Of a DNA stretch of 63,782 nucleotides, positions 33,062 to 41,565 are shown in pieces. Position numbers and translations under genes: made by a program. The notes below the pieces were generated by a model. That model saw only the letters and a list, made by a program, of their open reading frames with translations. It did no database searches and was not told where the DNA came from. The stretch's first letter is position 1, and every line of letters starts with the position of its first letter. Source of the DNA: Muribaculaceae bacterium (GTDB lineage Bacteria; Bacteroidota; Bacteroidia; Bacteroidales; Muribaculaceae); NCBI GenBank assembly GCA_024400935.1, contig JAKSLZ010000007.1, positions 1 through 63,782 on the forward strand, given 5' to 3'.

Positions 33062-34144
33062 TTAAATGTATTTGTCACCAAACTTGGTCTTAGCCTCGTT
33101 TACATAGATTCTGATTTTTTGTTCCTCATTGCGCGGCACGATGAGCAAAGCGTCGTCCACATCGGCCACGATATAGTCGTTGAGGCCTGATGCCACCACG
33201 ACCTTGTCGCCCTTGACCGACACGATGTTGTTGCTGCTGTTGAACAGCAGTGCCTTGCAGCCTTGGGTTGCATTGCCCTGGTCATTTTTCTCTGAGTTGT
33301 CATACAGTGATCCCCAGGTACCCAGGTCGCTCCACCCAAAGTCGACGCACTCTACACACACGTTGGGTGCCTTCTCCATCACGGCATAGTCGATGGAGAT
33401 GTTGCGGCAACGCGGATAAGCGCCGGCAATCGCCTCGGCCTCGGCCGCAGTGCCATAGTCACTGATGCCGTCAAAGATGGCAGCGATGTCGGGGGCGGTG
33501 TCGCGCATTGCCCTGATGATGGCATCGGCGCTCCAGAAGAACATGCCCGAGTTCCAGAAGAACTCACCGGTGTCGATAAACACGCGGGCCAGTTCCTCGC
33601 TGGGTTTCTCGGTAAAAGTCTTCACCTTCATGAAGTCACCGTGCAGATGGTCTCCCACCTGGATGTAGCCATATCCAGTCTCGGGACGGTTGGGCTTGAT
33701 GCCCATCGTGGCCAGCACATCGTTGTCCTCGACAAACTCAAAAGCCCTGGTCACACACTCGCCATACTCATCGGTCTTGAGGATGAGGTGGTCGCTGGGG
33801 GCAACCATGATCTTGGCATCGGGGTTGAGCGCCTTGATGTGCCATGCCGACCATGCTATGCAGGGGGCAGTGCCGCGGCGAGCGGGCTCCAGGAGAATTT
33901 GCTCCGGGCGCAGTTGGGGCAGTTGCTGGGCAATGATGCCGGCATACTGGGCATTAGTCATCAATATGATATTTTCCTCGGGGACGATGCCCTTGATGCG
34001 GTCCACCGCCATCTGCAGGAGGCTGCGTCCTGTGCCGAAGAAGTCTATAAATTGCTTGGGCAAAGCCGTGCGGCTGTAGGGCCAAAAGCGGCTACCCACG
34101 CCACCGCACATTATCACACAATATCTGTTTTTGTTGTCGTTCAT
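33062..34144 (-). CDS. Mannose-1-phosphate guanylyltransferase
   Basis: The 360-residue nucleotidyltransferase begins with CVIMCGGVGSRFWPYSRTALPKQFI, the GGxGxRxxP...PK signature, and has VAPSDHLI (about 115) and YGYIQVGD motifs. The length matches the single-function form, without a C-terminal isomerase domain. It makes GDP-mannose for surface polysaccharides. It is the second gene of the operon running from 34791 to 31621, with gaps of 38 and 11 bp. Confidence 0.92.
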   Translation of the reverse strand: MNDNKNRYCVIMCGGVGSRFWPYSRTALPKQFIDFFGTGRSLLQMAVDRIKGIVPEENIILMTNAQYAGIIAQQLPQLRPEQILLEPARRGTAPCIAWSAWHIKALNPDAKIMVAPSDHLILKTDEYGECVTRAFEFVEDNDVLATMGIKPNRPETGYGYIQVGDHLHGDFMKVKTFTEKPSEELARVFIDTGEFFWNSGMFFWSADAIIRAMRDTAPDIAAIFDGISDYGTAAEAEAIAGAYPRCRNISIDYAVMEKAPNVCVECVDFGWSDLGTWGSLYDNSEKNDQGNATQGCKALLFNSSNNIVSVKGDKVVVASGLNDYIVADVDDALLIVPRNEEQKIRIYVNEAKTKFGDKYI

Positions 34145-34182
34145 GTTGTTTCTGTTAATGGTAATTTAAGAGGATTTGACTG

Positions 34183-34791
34183 TTAGCCGTTCATTATGAG
34201 AATACAGTTGTAAATGATGTATCCCAGCGACACCAGGAGAGCACAGATAGTGGAGTATCCCAGGAGCCTCGACACGATGCCGGCCGGCTCAGTGCCCCAC
34301 TTGCGGTGCCGCATCCTTGTGGCCGACGCCACCATCACGGCCTCTTTGTGGGCATGGGTGATGACCCTGGTGCGAGGCTGAGGCTGTGGCTGTGGCGAGG
34401 CTTCGGACTTCTCGTTTTCATCGCCCGGGGCCTCAGGAGCCGGGTCAGCCTCTGGCACGCTGCGTCCGCCAGGTGCGGCATAGGTGAGTCCCTGGACACT
34501 GATGCCCTGCATCTTGTAGAGCATGATGCCACAATAAGGACAATACCTCACCAGGCCGGGCAACGAATGGCCACAGTCAGGACAATACCTGAACACATCC
34601 ACATCTATGGGTCCCGACGTGGCGGTATAGACATAGCTGCGCACCTCGCCGCGTGGCTCCTCGATGCACAGATTTCCGTCCTCGTCAAACATGGTGAGGC
34701 ATTGCGGACACACCACAATCCCCTCACGCATCGCGAGTTCCTCTTGAGAAACATCCAGTTCTTTACCGCATTTGGGACATCTTTTTTTCAT
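34183..34791 (-). CDS. Zinc-ribbon membrane protein
   Basis: The start is ATG 34791 (MKKRCPKCGKELDVS). The 15 codons upstream lie in the promoter. The 202-residue protein has three CxxC pairs: CPKC, CPQC, and CPDC...CPYC (about 5-8, 28-31, 70-93), consistent with two zinc ribbons. A Pro/Glu-rich linker (about 110-145) leads to one C-terminal TM helix (about 177-200, LGYSTICALLVSLGYIIYN). It is a tail-anchored protein of unknown role and the first gene of the GDP-mannose operon. Confidence 0.8.
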   Translation of the reverse strand: MKKRCPKCGKELDVSQEELAMREGIVVCPQCLTMFDEDGNLCIEEPRGEVRSYVYTATSGPIDVDVFRYCPDCGHSLPGLVRYCPYCGIMLYKMQGISVQGLTYAAPGGRSVPEADPAPEAPGDENEKSEASPQPQPQPRTRVITHAHKEAVMVASATRMRHRKWGTEPAGIVSRLLGYSTICALLVSLGYIIYNCILIMNG

Positions 34792-34809
34792 ATTCACACT
34801 TATTGTATG

Positions 34810-34841
34810 CAAATATAGTACATTTGTATGGAACAAACAAA
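34810..34841 (-). promoter_or_regulatory. Perfect promoter of the 34791-31621 operon
   Basis: Minus-strand TTTG (34838-34841), 20 nt, TATATTTG (34810-34817). The predicted leader of about 13 nt confirms the start at 34791. Confidence 0.8.
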
Positions 34842-34975
34842 GATTTAACGCTCAAATTGGCAATAAAAACTGTCATTTTGCTATTATTCACACTTTTTTG
34901 CCGCCAAAGCTAACAATACACCAATGTGTCCCGACCGGTAAAACAAGGCTTTTTTGACTAAAAGAAAAATTTATT

Positions 34976-35069
34976 TTAATTTAATGGAGGTTCGCTGGTC
35001 GCGGCACGGGCTTCGCCCACTTACCGCTGCTCACTCCATTGAGCTCGCTTCGCTCGGTTCTTTCAGTTC
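34976..35069 (+). repeat. Dispersed repeat D, copy 1
   Basis: It matches 43852-43941 inverted. Shared words include TTAATGGAGGTT, CACGGGCTTCGCCCACTTAC and CGCTTCGCTC. It carries two small hairpins (GGGC-TTC-GCCC and GAGC..GCTC). Confidence 0.8.
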
Positions 35070-35098
35070 TAAATATATGTTCTTTGAGTCTAAAAATA

Positions 35099-35135
35099 AA
35101 ATCCGTGAAATCAGTGAGATCTGCGCGGGGTGTTT
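35099..35135. repeat. Half-copy of palindrome family E
   Basis: AAATCCGTGAAATCAGTGAG, then ATCTGCGCGGGG, match the outer arm of the long palindromes. The partner arm is absent. Confidence 0.55.
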
Positions 35136-35308
35136 AAAACTGATGAAAATATTTTTTTGTTCTTCTGGCCTGGACAATAAAATATTGCTGTATAGTTTTG
35201 CCGCCAAACACCCGTTTGTCCCCCAAAAAGTTGTTTGATTAAGCAGTGTGCTAGTGTGACATTAACGAGTATTTACTATTAAGTACTTCGTTTTTCATTA
35301 AAAAGTAG

Positions 35309-35316
35309 TACCTTTG
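35309..35316 (+). promoter_or_regulatory. -7 element of lgt
   Basis: TACCTTTG is a full match. No -33 box lies at 19-21 nt. The predicted start near 35321 lies after the first ATG of the longest frame, which supports ATG 35344. Confidence 0.55.
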
Positions 35317-35343
35317 TGGCGACTTAAGAAAAGAATAAAGATT

Positions 35344-36216
35344 ATGCTAAACTTTATAACATGGACGGCTAACCCCAACTTGATCGACAGCTTTGTCACC
35401 GTCCGCTGGTATGGATTAATGTTTGCCATCGGTTTCCTGGTGGGCTATGAGATAATGTCGCGCATCTTCAAGCACGAGGGCGCGCCCGAGAAATGGGTGG
35501 GCTCGATATTCATCTATGTGGTCATTGCCACCATCGTGGGTGCACGACTGGGACACGTGCTGTTTTATGACTGGGCCTACTACAGCCAGCATCTGGGCGA
35601 GATCATCAAGATATGGCAGGGTGGCCTGGCCAGCCACGGCGGCACGCTGGGCATCATGATTGCCATCTTCTTCTACAGCCGCTTTGTGACCAAGAAGTCG
35701 ATGCTGTGGACCTTTGACAGGCTGTGTGTGCCCGTGGGGCTGGTGGCTGCGCTCATACGCTTTGGCAACCTGTTCAACCACGAGATCTATGGCGGCGAGA
35801 CCTCAATGCCATGGGGATTCCGCTTTATTGAGAACATCGGGGCCTACATGCACGGCGCCGAGCCCATCTTCACCGCCCCCTGCCACCCCACTCAGCTCTA
35901 TGAGGCAGCATGCTACCTCATCACATTCGGGCTGTGCATGTGGCTCTACTGGCGCCGCAATGCCCAGGAGCGCGAGGGACTGCTCTTCGGGGTGTTCATG
36001 ATAGGCATCTTCGGCTCTCGATTCTTCATCGAGTACATCAAGAACGTGCAGGAAGCATGGGAAATCCAGATGCGCGCCACATGGGGCATCGACCAGGGGC
36101 AGCTGCTCAGCATCCCCTTCATCGCACTGGGAGTGTGGATGGTAGCGAGGGCTATGCGTCGACCCAGGGTAGCACTCAAGTATCCCAACAAGTTTGCCGA
36201 CGAGAAAAAGAAATAA
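35344..36216 (+). CDS. lgt: Prolipoprotein diacylglyceryl transferase
   Basis: The start at 35344 (MLNFITWTANP) lies after the predicted transcription start; the earlier ATG at 35314 overlaps the -7 box. The 290-residue inner-membrane protein has about seven TM helices and the Lgt motifs. These are VRWYGLMFAIGFLVG, GARLGHVLFYDWAYY, GGLASHGGTLG (about 92-102) and RFGNLFNHEIYG (about 140-151), with PTQLYEA near 185. It transfers diacylglycerol to the lipobox Cys of prolipoproteins, the first step for the many lipoproteins in this window. Confidence 0.96.
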   Translation: MLNFITWTANPNLIDSFVTVRWYGLMFAIGFLVGYEIMSRIFKHEGAPEKWVGSIFIYVVIATIVGARLGHVLFYDWAYYSQHLGEIIKIWQGGLASHGGTLGIMIAIFFYSRFVTKKSMLWTFDRLCVPVGLVAALIRFGNLFNHEIYGGETSMPWGFRFIENIGAYMHGAEPIFTAPCHPTQLYEAACYLITFGLCMWLYWRRNAQEREGLLFGVFMIGIFGSRFFIEYIKNVQEAWEIQMRATWGIDQGQLLSIPFIALGVWMVARAMRRPRVALKYPNKFADEKKK

Positions 36217-36304
36217 TACTCCTGTTGCGCTACCGCCAACGTCGAGTTTTCACTCTTTGTTGCATCCATATGCACCACACAATGTAAATTTATGAGGCTC
36301 TAGT

Positions 36305-36336
36305 ATTGTATATAAACGATTTTGTTTATAAATTTG
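36305..36336 (+). promoter_or_regulatory. Promoter of the PLP-enzyme/DapF fusion operon
   Basis: ATTG (36305-36308, three of four), 20 nt, TAAATTTG (36329-36336, full). The leader is about 50 nt. Confidence 0.65.
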
Positions 36337-36391
36337 CAGCATTTTTGCAAATATAATCATTACACAACAAGGCAGACACAAGCCTACTAAC

Positions 36392-38464
36392 ATGAATACA
36401 GAAAAATACGACTTTGACAATGTAGTGGATCGTCACGACACGTGCGCCACTAAATTTGAAGAAATGGACCGCAAGTTTGGTCGACACGATTTGCTTCCTT
36501 TCTGGATAGCCGACATGGACTTTGAAGCATGCCCCTGCATCATCGACGCACTGCGCCGCAGGCTTGACCATGCCGTCCTGGGCTACACATCGGCACCGGC
36601 CGAGTTCTGGAACAGCATCACTTCATGGCTGGAACGCCGCCACGGCTGGAAGGTGAGCCATGACGAAATAACCTTCATGCCCGGACTCAAAAAAGCGCTG
36701 AGCCTGTGCATCAACTACTTCAGCAAGCCGGGCGACGGTGTCATCATCCAGCCTCCCGTGTACCACTCGTTTCGCAGTGTGATCGAGGGCAACGCACGCA
36801 AGGTGGTGGCTAACCCTCTCAAAATAAACGACCAGGGGCAGTATACCATGGACTTTGACGGGCTGCAGGCCGTGATTGAAGAGCAACACCCGGCAATGAT
36901 GATCGTGTGCAACCCCCACAACCCCATAGGCCTGCAGTGGGACGCGCACACACTGGCAAGGGTGGCATCGATATGCCGTGCCAGCGGTGTCATACTGGTC
37001 TCTGACGAGATATACGGCGACATGATGCTCGCCGGCAAGAAACACATCCCCACGGCAACCGTGAGCGACGACGCCAGGGAGAACACAATCACCCTGGGTG
37101 CGCCGTCTAAGACGTTCAACATCCCCGGCATCGTGAGTGCTTGGGCAGTGGTCAAGTCACCACAGCTGCGCGAGCCCTTCTTTAACTGGCTATCGGCAAG
37201 CGAGTTCAACACCCCACCCATCGCCGCCATGGTGGCAACACAAGCCGCCTATGAACATGGCGAAGCATGGCTCGACCAGGTGCTCGACTACCTGCAGGGC
37301 AACGTTGACTGCGCCTCACGGTTCCTGTCGAGCGAGCTGCAGCAGGTGTCAATGTATCGCCCTGATGCCTCGTTTGCCATATGGCTCGACTTCAGGAAAC
37401 TGGGGCTCACACAAGAAGAGCTGGTGAAGCTGCTCATAGGGCACGGACGACTGGCGCTGAGCGACGGCGTGTCATTCGGTGCCCAGGGCGAAGGGTTCAT
37501 GCGCATGAACGTGGGCGTGCCTCGGGTAGTACTCACTGAGGGACTGCAACGCCTGCAGCAAACCATCGCCGAGCGCGAGAACACCACCCGCTGCGACTCT
37601 GTCATCCCCACCGTCATACCATTCGTCACCATGCAGGGATTGGGCAACAAGTTTGCCTTTATCAACTGTATGGACCGCAGCATCAGCAACTTGTCGGCAC
37701 TGGCCATCGAGATGAGCCACCGCCACACAGGCCTTGACACTGACGGCATCATAGCAATCTTGCCCAGCGACAAAGCCGACGGGCGCATGCGCATTTTCAA
37801 TGCTGACGGCACCGAGGCACAAATGTGCGGCAATGGCATCAGATGCGTGGCAAAATATCTATACGACAACAAGATCGTAACCCAAAAAGACCTCACCATC
37901 GAGACACTCAGCGGCATCAAGTCGCTGCAGGTGCACACCGGGCACGACGGTCTGGTCGAGAGTGTGACCGTAGACATGGGCCTGCCCGTCACTACTCCTG
38001 ACGCTGTGCCCGTGCGATATCAAGGCACATCGATGCTCGACGCGCCCGTCAGCGTAGACGGCACACAGGTGCGCATCACTGCCGTGTCCATGGGTAACCC
38101 CCACGGCGTTACATTTGTGGACAACTTTACTGACAAGATGGTGCACGAGCTGGGCGCCAAGCTCGAGAATCACGAGATATGGAACGAAAAGGCCAACATC
38201 GAGTTTGCACGAGTGGATGCTCCAGGCACCCTCTCGGTCAGAGCTTGGGAACGCGGTGCCGGCGAGACCATGGCTTGCGGTACAGGCGCATGTGCGGCGG
38301 CTACGGCAGCTGTGCTCACGGGACGTGCTAGCTGGCCCATCACCGTGAGGCTGCTGGGCGGCAACCTGCTCATCGACTGCGACAGCACCACCGGCCACAT
38401 TCTCATGACCGGTCCGGCCGCAACAATACACTCTGGAAAATTTTATCCAAACCATAATTGTTGA
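36392..38464 (+). CDS. Fusion: MalY/PatB-type PLP aminotransferase/lyase + diaminopimelate epimerase
   Basis: The protein has 690 residues with two complete domains. Residues 1-395 form a fold-type I PLP enzyme of the MalY/PatB class: YDFDNVVDRHDTCATKFEEM, LLPFWIADMDFEACP, Asp205 in SDEIYGD and the PLP Lys240 in APSKTFN. After a short linker, residues about 407-687 are DapF. They carry MQGLGNKFAFINC, Cys479 in EAQMCGNGIRC and Cys629 in MACGTGACAA as the acid/base pair. DapF converts LL- to meso-diaminopimelate for lysine and peptidoglycan. The N-terminal half could act as a C-S lyase or as an aminotransferase replacing DapL; context favours the latter, but residues alone do not decide. There is no frameshift or internal stop. 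Confidence 0.93.
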   Translation: MNTEKYDFDNVVDRHDTCATKFEEMDRKFGRHDLLPFWIADMDFEACPCIIDALRRRLDHAVLGYTSAPAEFWNSITSWLERRHGWKVSHDEITFMPGLKKALSLCINYFSKPGDGVIIQPPVYHSFRSVIEGNARKVVANPLKINDQGQYTMDFDGLQAVIEEQHPAMMIVCNPHNPIGLQWDAHTLARVASICRASGVILVSDEIYGDMMLAGKKHIPTATVSDDARENTITLGAPSKTFNIPGIVSAWAVVKSPQLREPFFNWLSASEFNTPPIAAMVATQAAYEHGEAWLDQVLDYLQGNVDCASRFLSSELQQVSMYRPDASFAIWLDFRKLGLTQEELVKLLIGHGRLALSDGVSFGAQGEGFMRMNVGVPRVVLTEGLQRLQQTIAERENTTRCDSVIPTVIPFVTMQGLGNKFAFINCMDRSISNLSALAIEMSHRHTGLDTDGIIAILPSDKADGRMRIFNADGTEAQMCGNGIRCVAKYLYDNKIVTQKDLTIETLSGIKSLQVHTGHDGLVESVTVDMGLPVTTPDAVPVRYQGTSMLDAPVSVDGTQVRITAVSMGNPHGVTFVDNFTDKMVHELGAKLENHEIWNEKANIEFARVDAPGTLSVRAWERGAGETMACGTGACAAATAAVLTGRASWPITVRLLGGNLLIDCDSTTGHILMTGPAATIHSGKFYPNHNC

Positions 38465-38471
38465 CAACACA

Positions 38472-39206
38472 ATGGCAAGAATCACATTAATTTTAACACT
38501 GATTACCCTGATCATGAACAGTTGTTCCTGTACTAAAAAGCAAGCCCTGCCCTGCGGCACTTCACAGGAGGGCACAATGACGATTGAACGCACCGAGAAG
38601 GTGGTGGCTTACTACCCCGACTTCTCTCGCATTGACCTCGTGTGCGGCACCATGCCCTCACAGCAGGAGGAAAGCGTGATATTTTGCGCCGAGGGAGCGT
38701 TTACACACGACCTGCTCGACGAGTTTGCCCACACTAACATCGACGGCGACCACGTGAGCGGCGGCAAGCGCTACACCGGAGCCCAGTGCAAGGACAACAG
38801 CGGCGCCTTCACCTGGACACCTGACGGAGGATGGAAACTCACCGTGGGCGACTACAGCAAGGCACTCGACGAGGCTGCAGCAGGCGGCGGCATGGGATTT
38901 GGCCAGGCTCTCATCGTCACTGACGGCAAGGCCGTGAAACCCCTGTGGCGCAGCGGCTACAACGAGTACCGCGCGCTGTGCGAGAAAGACGGCAAGCTGT
39001 GCATCGTCGACTCACGCGGCAGCGTGTGGTATGGCGAGTTTGTTGACCGCCTGGTAGGCTATGGCGTCACATGGGCCATCTACCTCGACATGGGTCCCGG
39101 CTGGAACCACTCGTGGTGGCGCGACGGCAACGGCAAGGTCACCGAGATTCACCCCCAGGCAACAAGGAGCAAATACTGCACTAACTGGATCACATTCTAC
39201 AAGTAA
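38472..39206 (+). CDS. Phosphodiester glycosidase (NAGPA)-like lipoprotein
   Basis: It begins 7 nt after the stop of the fusion gene. The 244-residue protein has a short signal peptide with Cys18 or Cys20 (MNSCSC) as the likely lipobox. Residues about 40-240 resemble the phosphodiester glycosidase domain: FGQALIVTDGKAV, CIVDSRGSVWYGEF, then YLDMGPGWNHSWWRD. The last segment is typical of NAGPA-like proteins, which hydrolyse sugar-phosphodiester bonds. It is probably exported. Its pairing with dapF may reflect cell-wall metabolism; that is inference. Confidence 0.75.
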   Translation: MARITLILTLITLIMNSCSCTKKQALPCGTSQEGTMTIERTEKVVAYYPDFSRIDLVCGTMPSQQEESVIFCAEGAFTHDLLDEFAHTNIDGDHVSGGKRYTGAQCKDNSGAFTWTPDGGWKLTVGDYSKALDEAAAGGGMGFGQALIVTDGKAVKPLWRSGYNEYRALCEKDGKLCIVDSRGSVWYGEFVDRLVGYGVTWAIYLDMGPGWNHSWWRDGNGKVTEIHPQATRSKYCTNWITFYK

Positions 39207-39340
39207 ATGCCCACACGCCTTATCATTTTCCTCCGGGGTGCCCACTTGGTATAGACTTTGAACCAATTGAACTGACCTAAAATCAGTCACCCCCCCTAGA
39301 GTTTTTAGACGCAAAAAGTCTTAAAGTCCTCGAGAGGAAA

Positions 39341-39396
39341 AAAGAGTTACCCGGTTATCCAGGAACATTTCCTGAATAACCGGGTTGTTATTTTTA
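39341..39396. terminator. Strong bidirectional terminator
   Basis: ACCCGGTTAT (39349-39358) and ATAACCGGGT (39376-39385) pair, with an inner CAGGAA/TTCCTG stem. T runs follow on the plus strand (TGTTATTTTT) and on the minus strand (AACTCTTTTTT). It serves the fusion operon and the convergent gene at 39415. Confidence 0.85.
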
Positions 39397-39414
39397 TATC
39401 TGGCACAGGCCGGG

Positions 39415-40137
39415 TCAGAAGCCCAGCGACTGCATGAAGCCGGTGACACGCACCGTCACGCCACAATACACGCCGCTGGCTGCGGGGTCGGCACACTTGA
39501 CCTTGCCGCCTGCCACCCATGGTGTGACGCGCACGCCGGTCGAGAGTCGCGAGTAGCGCTGGTTCAAGAAAAACGGCTCCTTGGTGATGTGCTCGCCCAA
39601 CTTGATGTCTACGTCCACGCTGGCGATCCACGACGTGTTGCTCAAGTGGGCGTCACGGCTGCCGGTGACAATCACATAAGGGGTACCCTTATCATCCTTT
39701 TTCCACTCCACATCGTTCAGCGTCATGCCATAGCGGGTATAGAACACACCTGCCGCCGGAGTGACCGACACACGGCCGCGGCCGAACACCTTGTAACCTA
39801 TCTGCGCACCCAGCGACACCTGCGACACATTAGAGTTGCCCACCAGCTGCAGGTCATCGCCCGACTCGTTCCTGACGTTAAACGGATTACCGTTGTTGAC
39901 CTTGGGCTGGCCATAGTCAAAGTCGACCTTGAGACGCAAGCGATTGTAGTCGGCAGTGACACCGCCAGTGAAAACCGCAGCACCGCCAAAATAATCGTTA
40001 AGCTCACCGGTTGTGGTCATGTAACCCACACCGCCCTGGAGGCCCAGCGACAGCGGGCTCTCGTCGCTCTTGTCCTGAGCCACGCCACACAGCGCCATGG
40101 CGGCGCCAACTAGTACTGCAAGTATTGATTTATTCAT
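39415..40137 (-). CDS. Outer-membrane beta-barrel protein
   Basis: The start is ATG 40137 (MNKSILAVLVGAAMALCGVA), a clear signal peptide; the longer frame adds 45 residues of non-coding character. The 240-residue mature-like protein is rich in alternating polar and aromatic strands (LSLGLQGGVGYMTTTGELNDYF, LRLKVDFDYG) and ends in Phe. This fits a small beta-barrel of the OmpA/porin-like class with about 8-10 strands. The function is unknown. Confidence 0.75.
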   Translation of the reverse strand: MNKSILAVLVGAAMALCGVAQDKSDESPLSLGLQGGVGYMTTTGELNDYFGGAAVFTGGVTADYNRLRLKVDFDYGQPKVNNGNPFNVRNESGDDLQLVGNSNVSQVSLGAQIGYKVFGRGRVSVTPAAGVFYTRYGMTLNDVEWKKDDKGTPYVIVTGSRDAHLSNTSWIASVDVDIKLGEHITKEPFFLNQRYSRLSTGVRVTPWVAGGKVKCADPAASGVYCGVTVRVTGFMQSLGF

Positions 40138-40290
40138 CGTGTTTTCTTGTTTTTTCGGTAAAATTAGCACCAATTCTCCACCCTGCCAAATTTTACAACA
40201 TTTTTTAGCACCGAACTGGAATTTCGCTTGCAAGTGTGAAGAATTTTTGCGAAATTTGTTGGTGATATTCATCTTTAAAACATTATCAAC

Positions 40291-41055
40291 ATGAAGAAAC
40301 TAGCATTTATCATGGTAGCTGGCGTGGTTGCTCTCATGGCAGCGAGCTGCGGCGGCAACGTGCAGCAGAATGCATCGGGCGAGCAATCGCAGGAAACAGT
40401 TGAAAAGAACGACACAACCGGTACCCAGGCTCTGCTCGAAGCGGCCGACAAGGGCGACGTCGAGGCTCAGCTTGCCTATGCCCGACTGGCACAGACCACC
40501 GCAGTGGCCGATGGCCCCAACTATGTGACATCAGAGAAATACCTCAAGATGGCTGCCGAGCAGGGTAACAGTGACGCCATGTGGGAACTCGCCATCATGT
40601 ATATGATGGGTTATGATGGTGTGGGCAAAAACGGCGCCGAGGCTTTCAAGTGGGCGCAGCAAAGCGCCGACAAGGACAATCCCATAGGCTTCTATGCACT
40701 GGCGGTTTGCTATGACAGCGCAACAGGCACTGGCGAGAACGAAGCTAAGGCAAACGAGCTGCTCAAGAAGGCATTCGAGGCACTGAGCAAGATTGAGACC
40801 CCTAACGTGCAGCAGCTGCGCTACCTGGCCCACTGCTATGCCGAGGGTGACGGCGTTGCCAAGGACGAGGCAAAGGCAGCCGAGCTCTACCGCAAAGCAG
40901 CCGAGCAGGGCGATGCTGCATCACAGGCACGCATGGGCGACTGCTACAGCGAGGGCGAAGGCGTGGCCAAGGACACGACCGAAGCCACCAAGTGGTATGA
41001 CATGGCTGCAAAGCAAGGCTTCCCCGTTGACAAGCAATACAGCTCAAAGAAATAA
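40291..41055 (+). CDS. Sel1-repeat lipoprotein
   Basis: The 254-residue protein has lipobox AASC (Cys20). Residues about 50-250 contain five to six Sel1-like repeats of about 36 residues (AEQGNSDAMWELAIMYMMG, AEQGDAASQARMGDCYSEGEGVAKD). They form an alpha solenoid for protein-protein contacts. It is divergent from the beta-barrel gene across a 153-bp gap. The binding partner is unknown. Confidence 0.88.
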   Translation: MKKLAFIMVAGVVALMAASCGGNVQQNASGEQSQETVEKNDTTGTQALLEAADKGDVEAQLAYARLAQTTAVADGPNYVTSEKYLKMAAEQGNSDAMWELAIMYMMGYDGVGKNGAEAFKWAQQSADKDNPIGFYALAVCYDSATGTGENEAKANELLKKAFEALSKIETPNVQQLRYLAHCYAEGDGVAKDEAKAAELYRKAAEQGDAASQARMGDCYSEGEGVAKDTTEATKWYDMAAKQGFPVDKQYSSKK

Positions 41056-41197
41056 CACCCACCCCCCAAAAAAACAGTCTCTGAGCACGAATAATGGGTC
41101 TGCGGATATCGCAGTGTCAGCGCCACCCTATATACACTTCATTCAAAGTGCCAACGAGGATAATGCGCCAACCTGAATTATACGCTGATCCGAAAAG

Positions 41198-41393
41198 AAT
41201 CCATGATTTTTTGTATTTTATTAGGCGTAGCCGCATTTTCGTCATAGCGGATAACAGTTGTGGTCAAGCCACAATGTGGGTCATGGCATGGGGTGCAGGA
41301 CGAAGCTCGCTTCGAGACGGCACCCCATGCTATGGCGCACACTCAGGATATAGCTGAGCGTTATCTACTATGACATTTTCCTTTTTAATTATC
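41198..41393 (+). repeat. Dispersed ~190-bp repeat A, copy 3
   Basis: Very similar to 28416-28612. The central stem CATGGCATGGGGTGC pairs with GCACCCCATGCTATG (15 bp, one G-T), with an inner GAAGC/GCTTC hairpin. A strong plus-strand terminator follows directly. Confidence 0.88.
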
Positions 41394-41396
41394 TAT

Positions 41397-41430
41397 GAGG
41401 GTGTGTCAAAATAGGCACACCCTCTTTTTT
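41397..41430 (+). terminator. Intrinsic terminator directly after repeat A copy 3
   Basis: GAGGGTGTGTC and GGCACACCCTC form an 11-bp stem with loop AAAATA, then six T. The Sel1 gene ends 340 bp upstream, so either a long 3' tail or a transcript from repeat A would stop here. Confidence 0.8.
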
Positions 41431-41501
41431 GTGCACATATCGGTCAATTTAAAAGATCACAACCAATCTATATACCCCATGACCTATGCAATGTAGTCAC
41501 G

Positions 41502-41541
41502 AAAAAAGGCTGTGCCATAATTATGTTTTATGACACAGCCT
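41502..41541 (-). terminator. Terminator of the BspA-like gene
   Basis: AGGCTGTG/CACAGCCT with further pairing inside, followed on the minus strand by six T. Confidence 0.8.
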
Positions 41542-41565
41542 CTCTGGTGTTCTATGTAGAATTGT

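Noticed and set aside
34820..34827. Plus-strand TACATTTG, a possible divergent promoter
   Set aside because: No plus-strand gene or terminator follows before the repeat region, and it overlaps the perfect minus-strand promoter.
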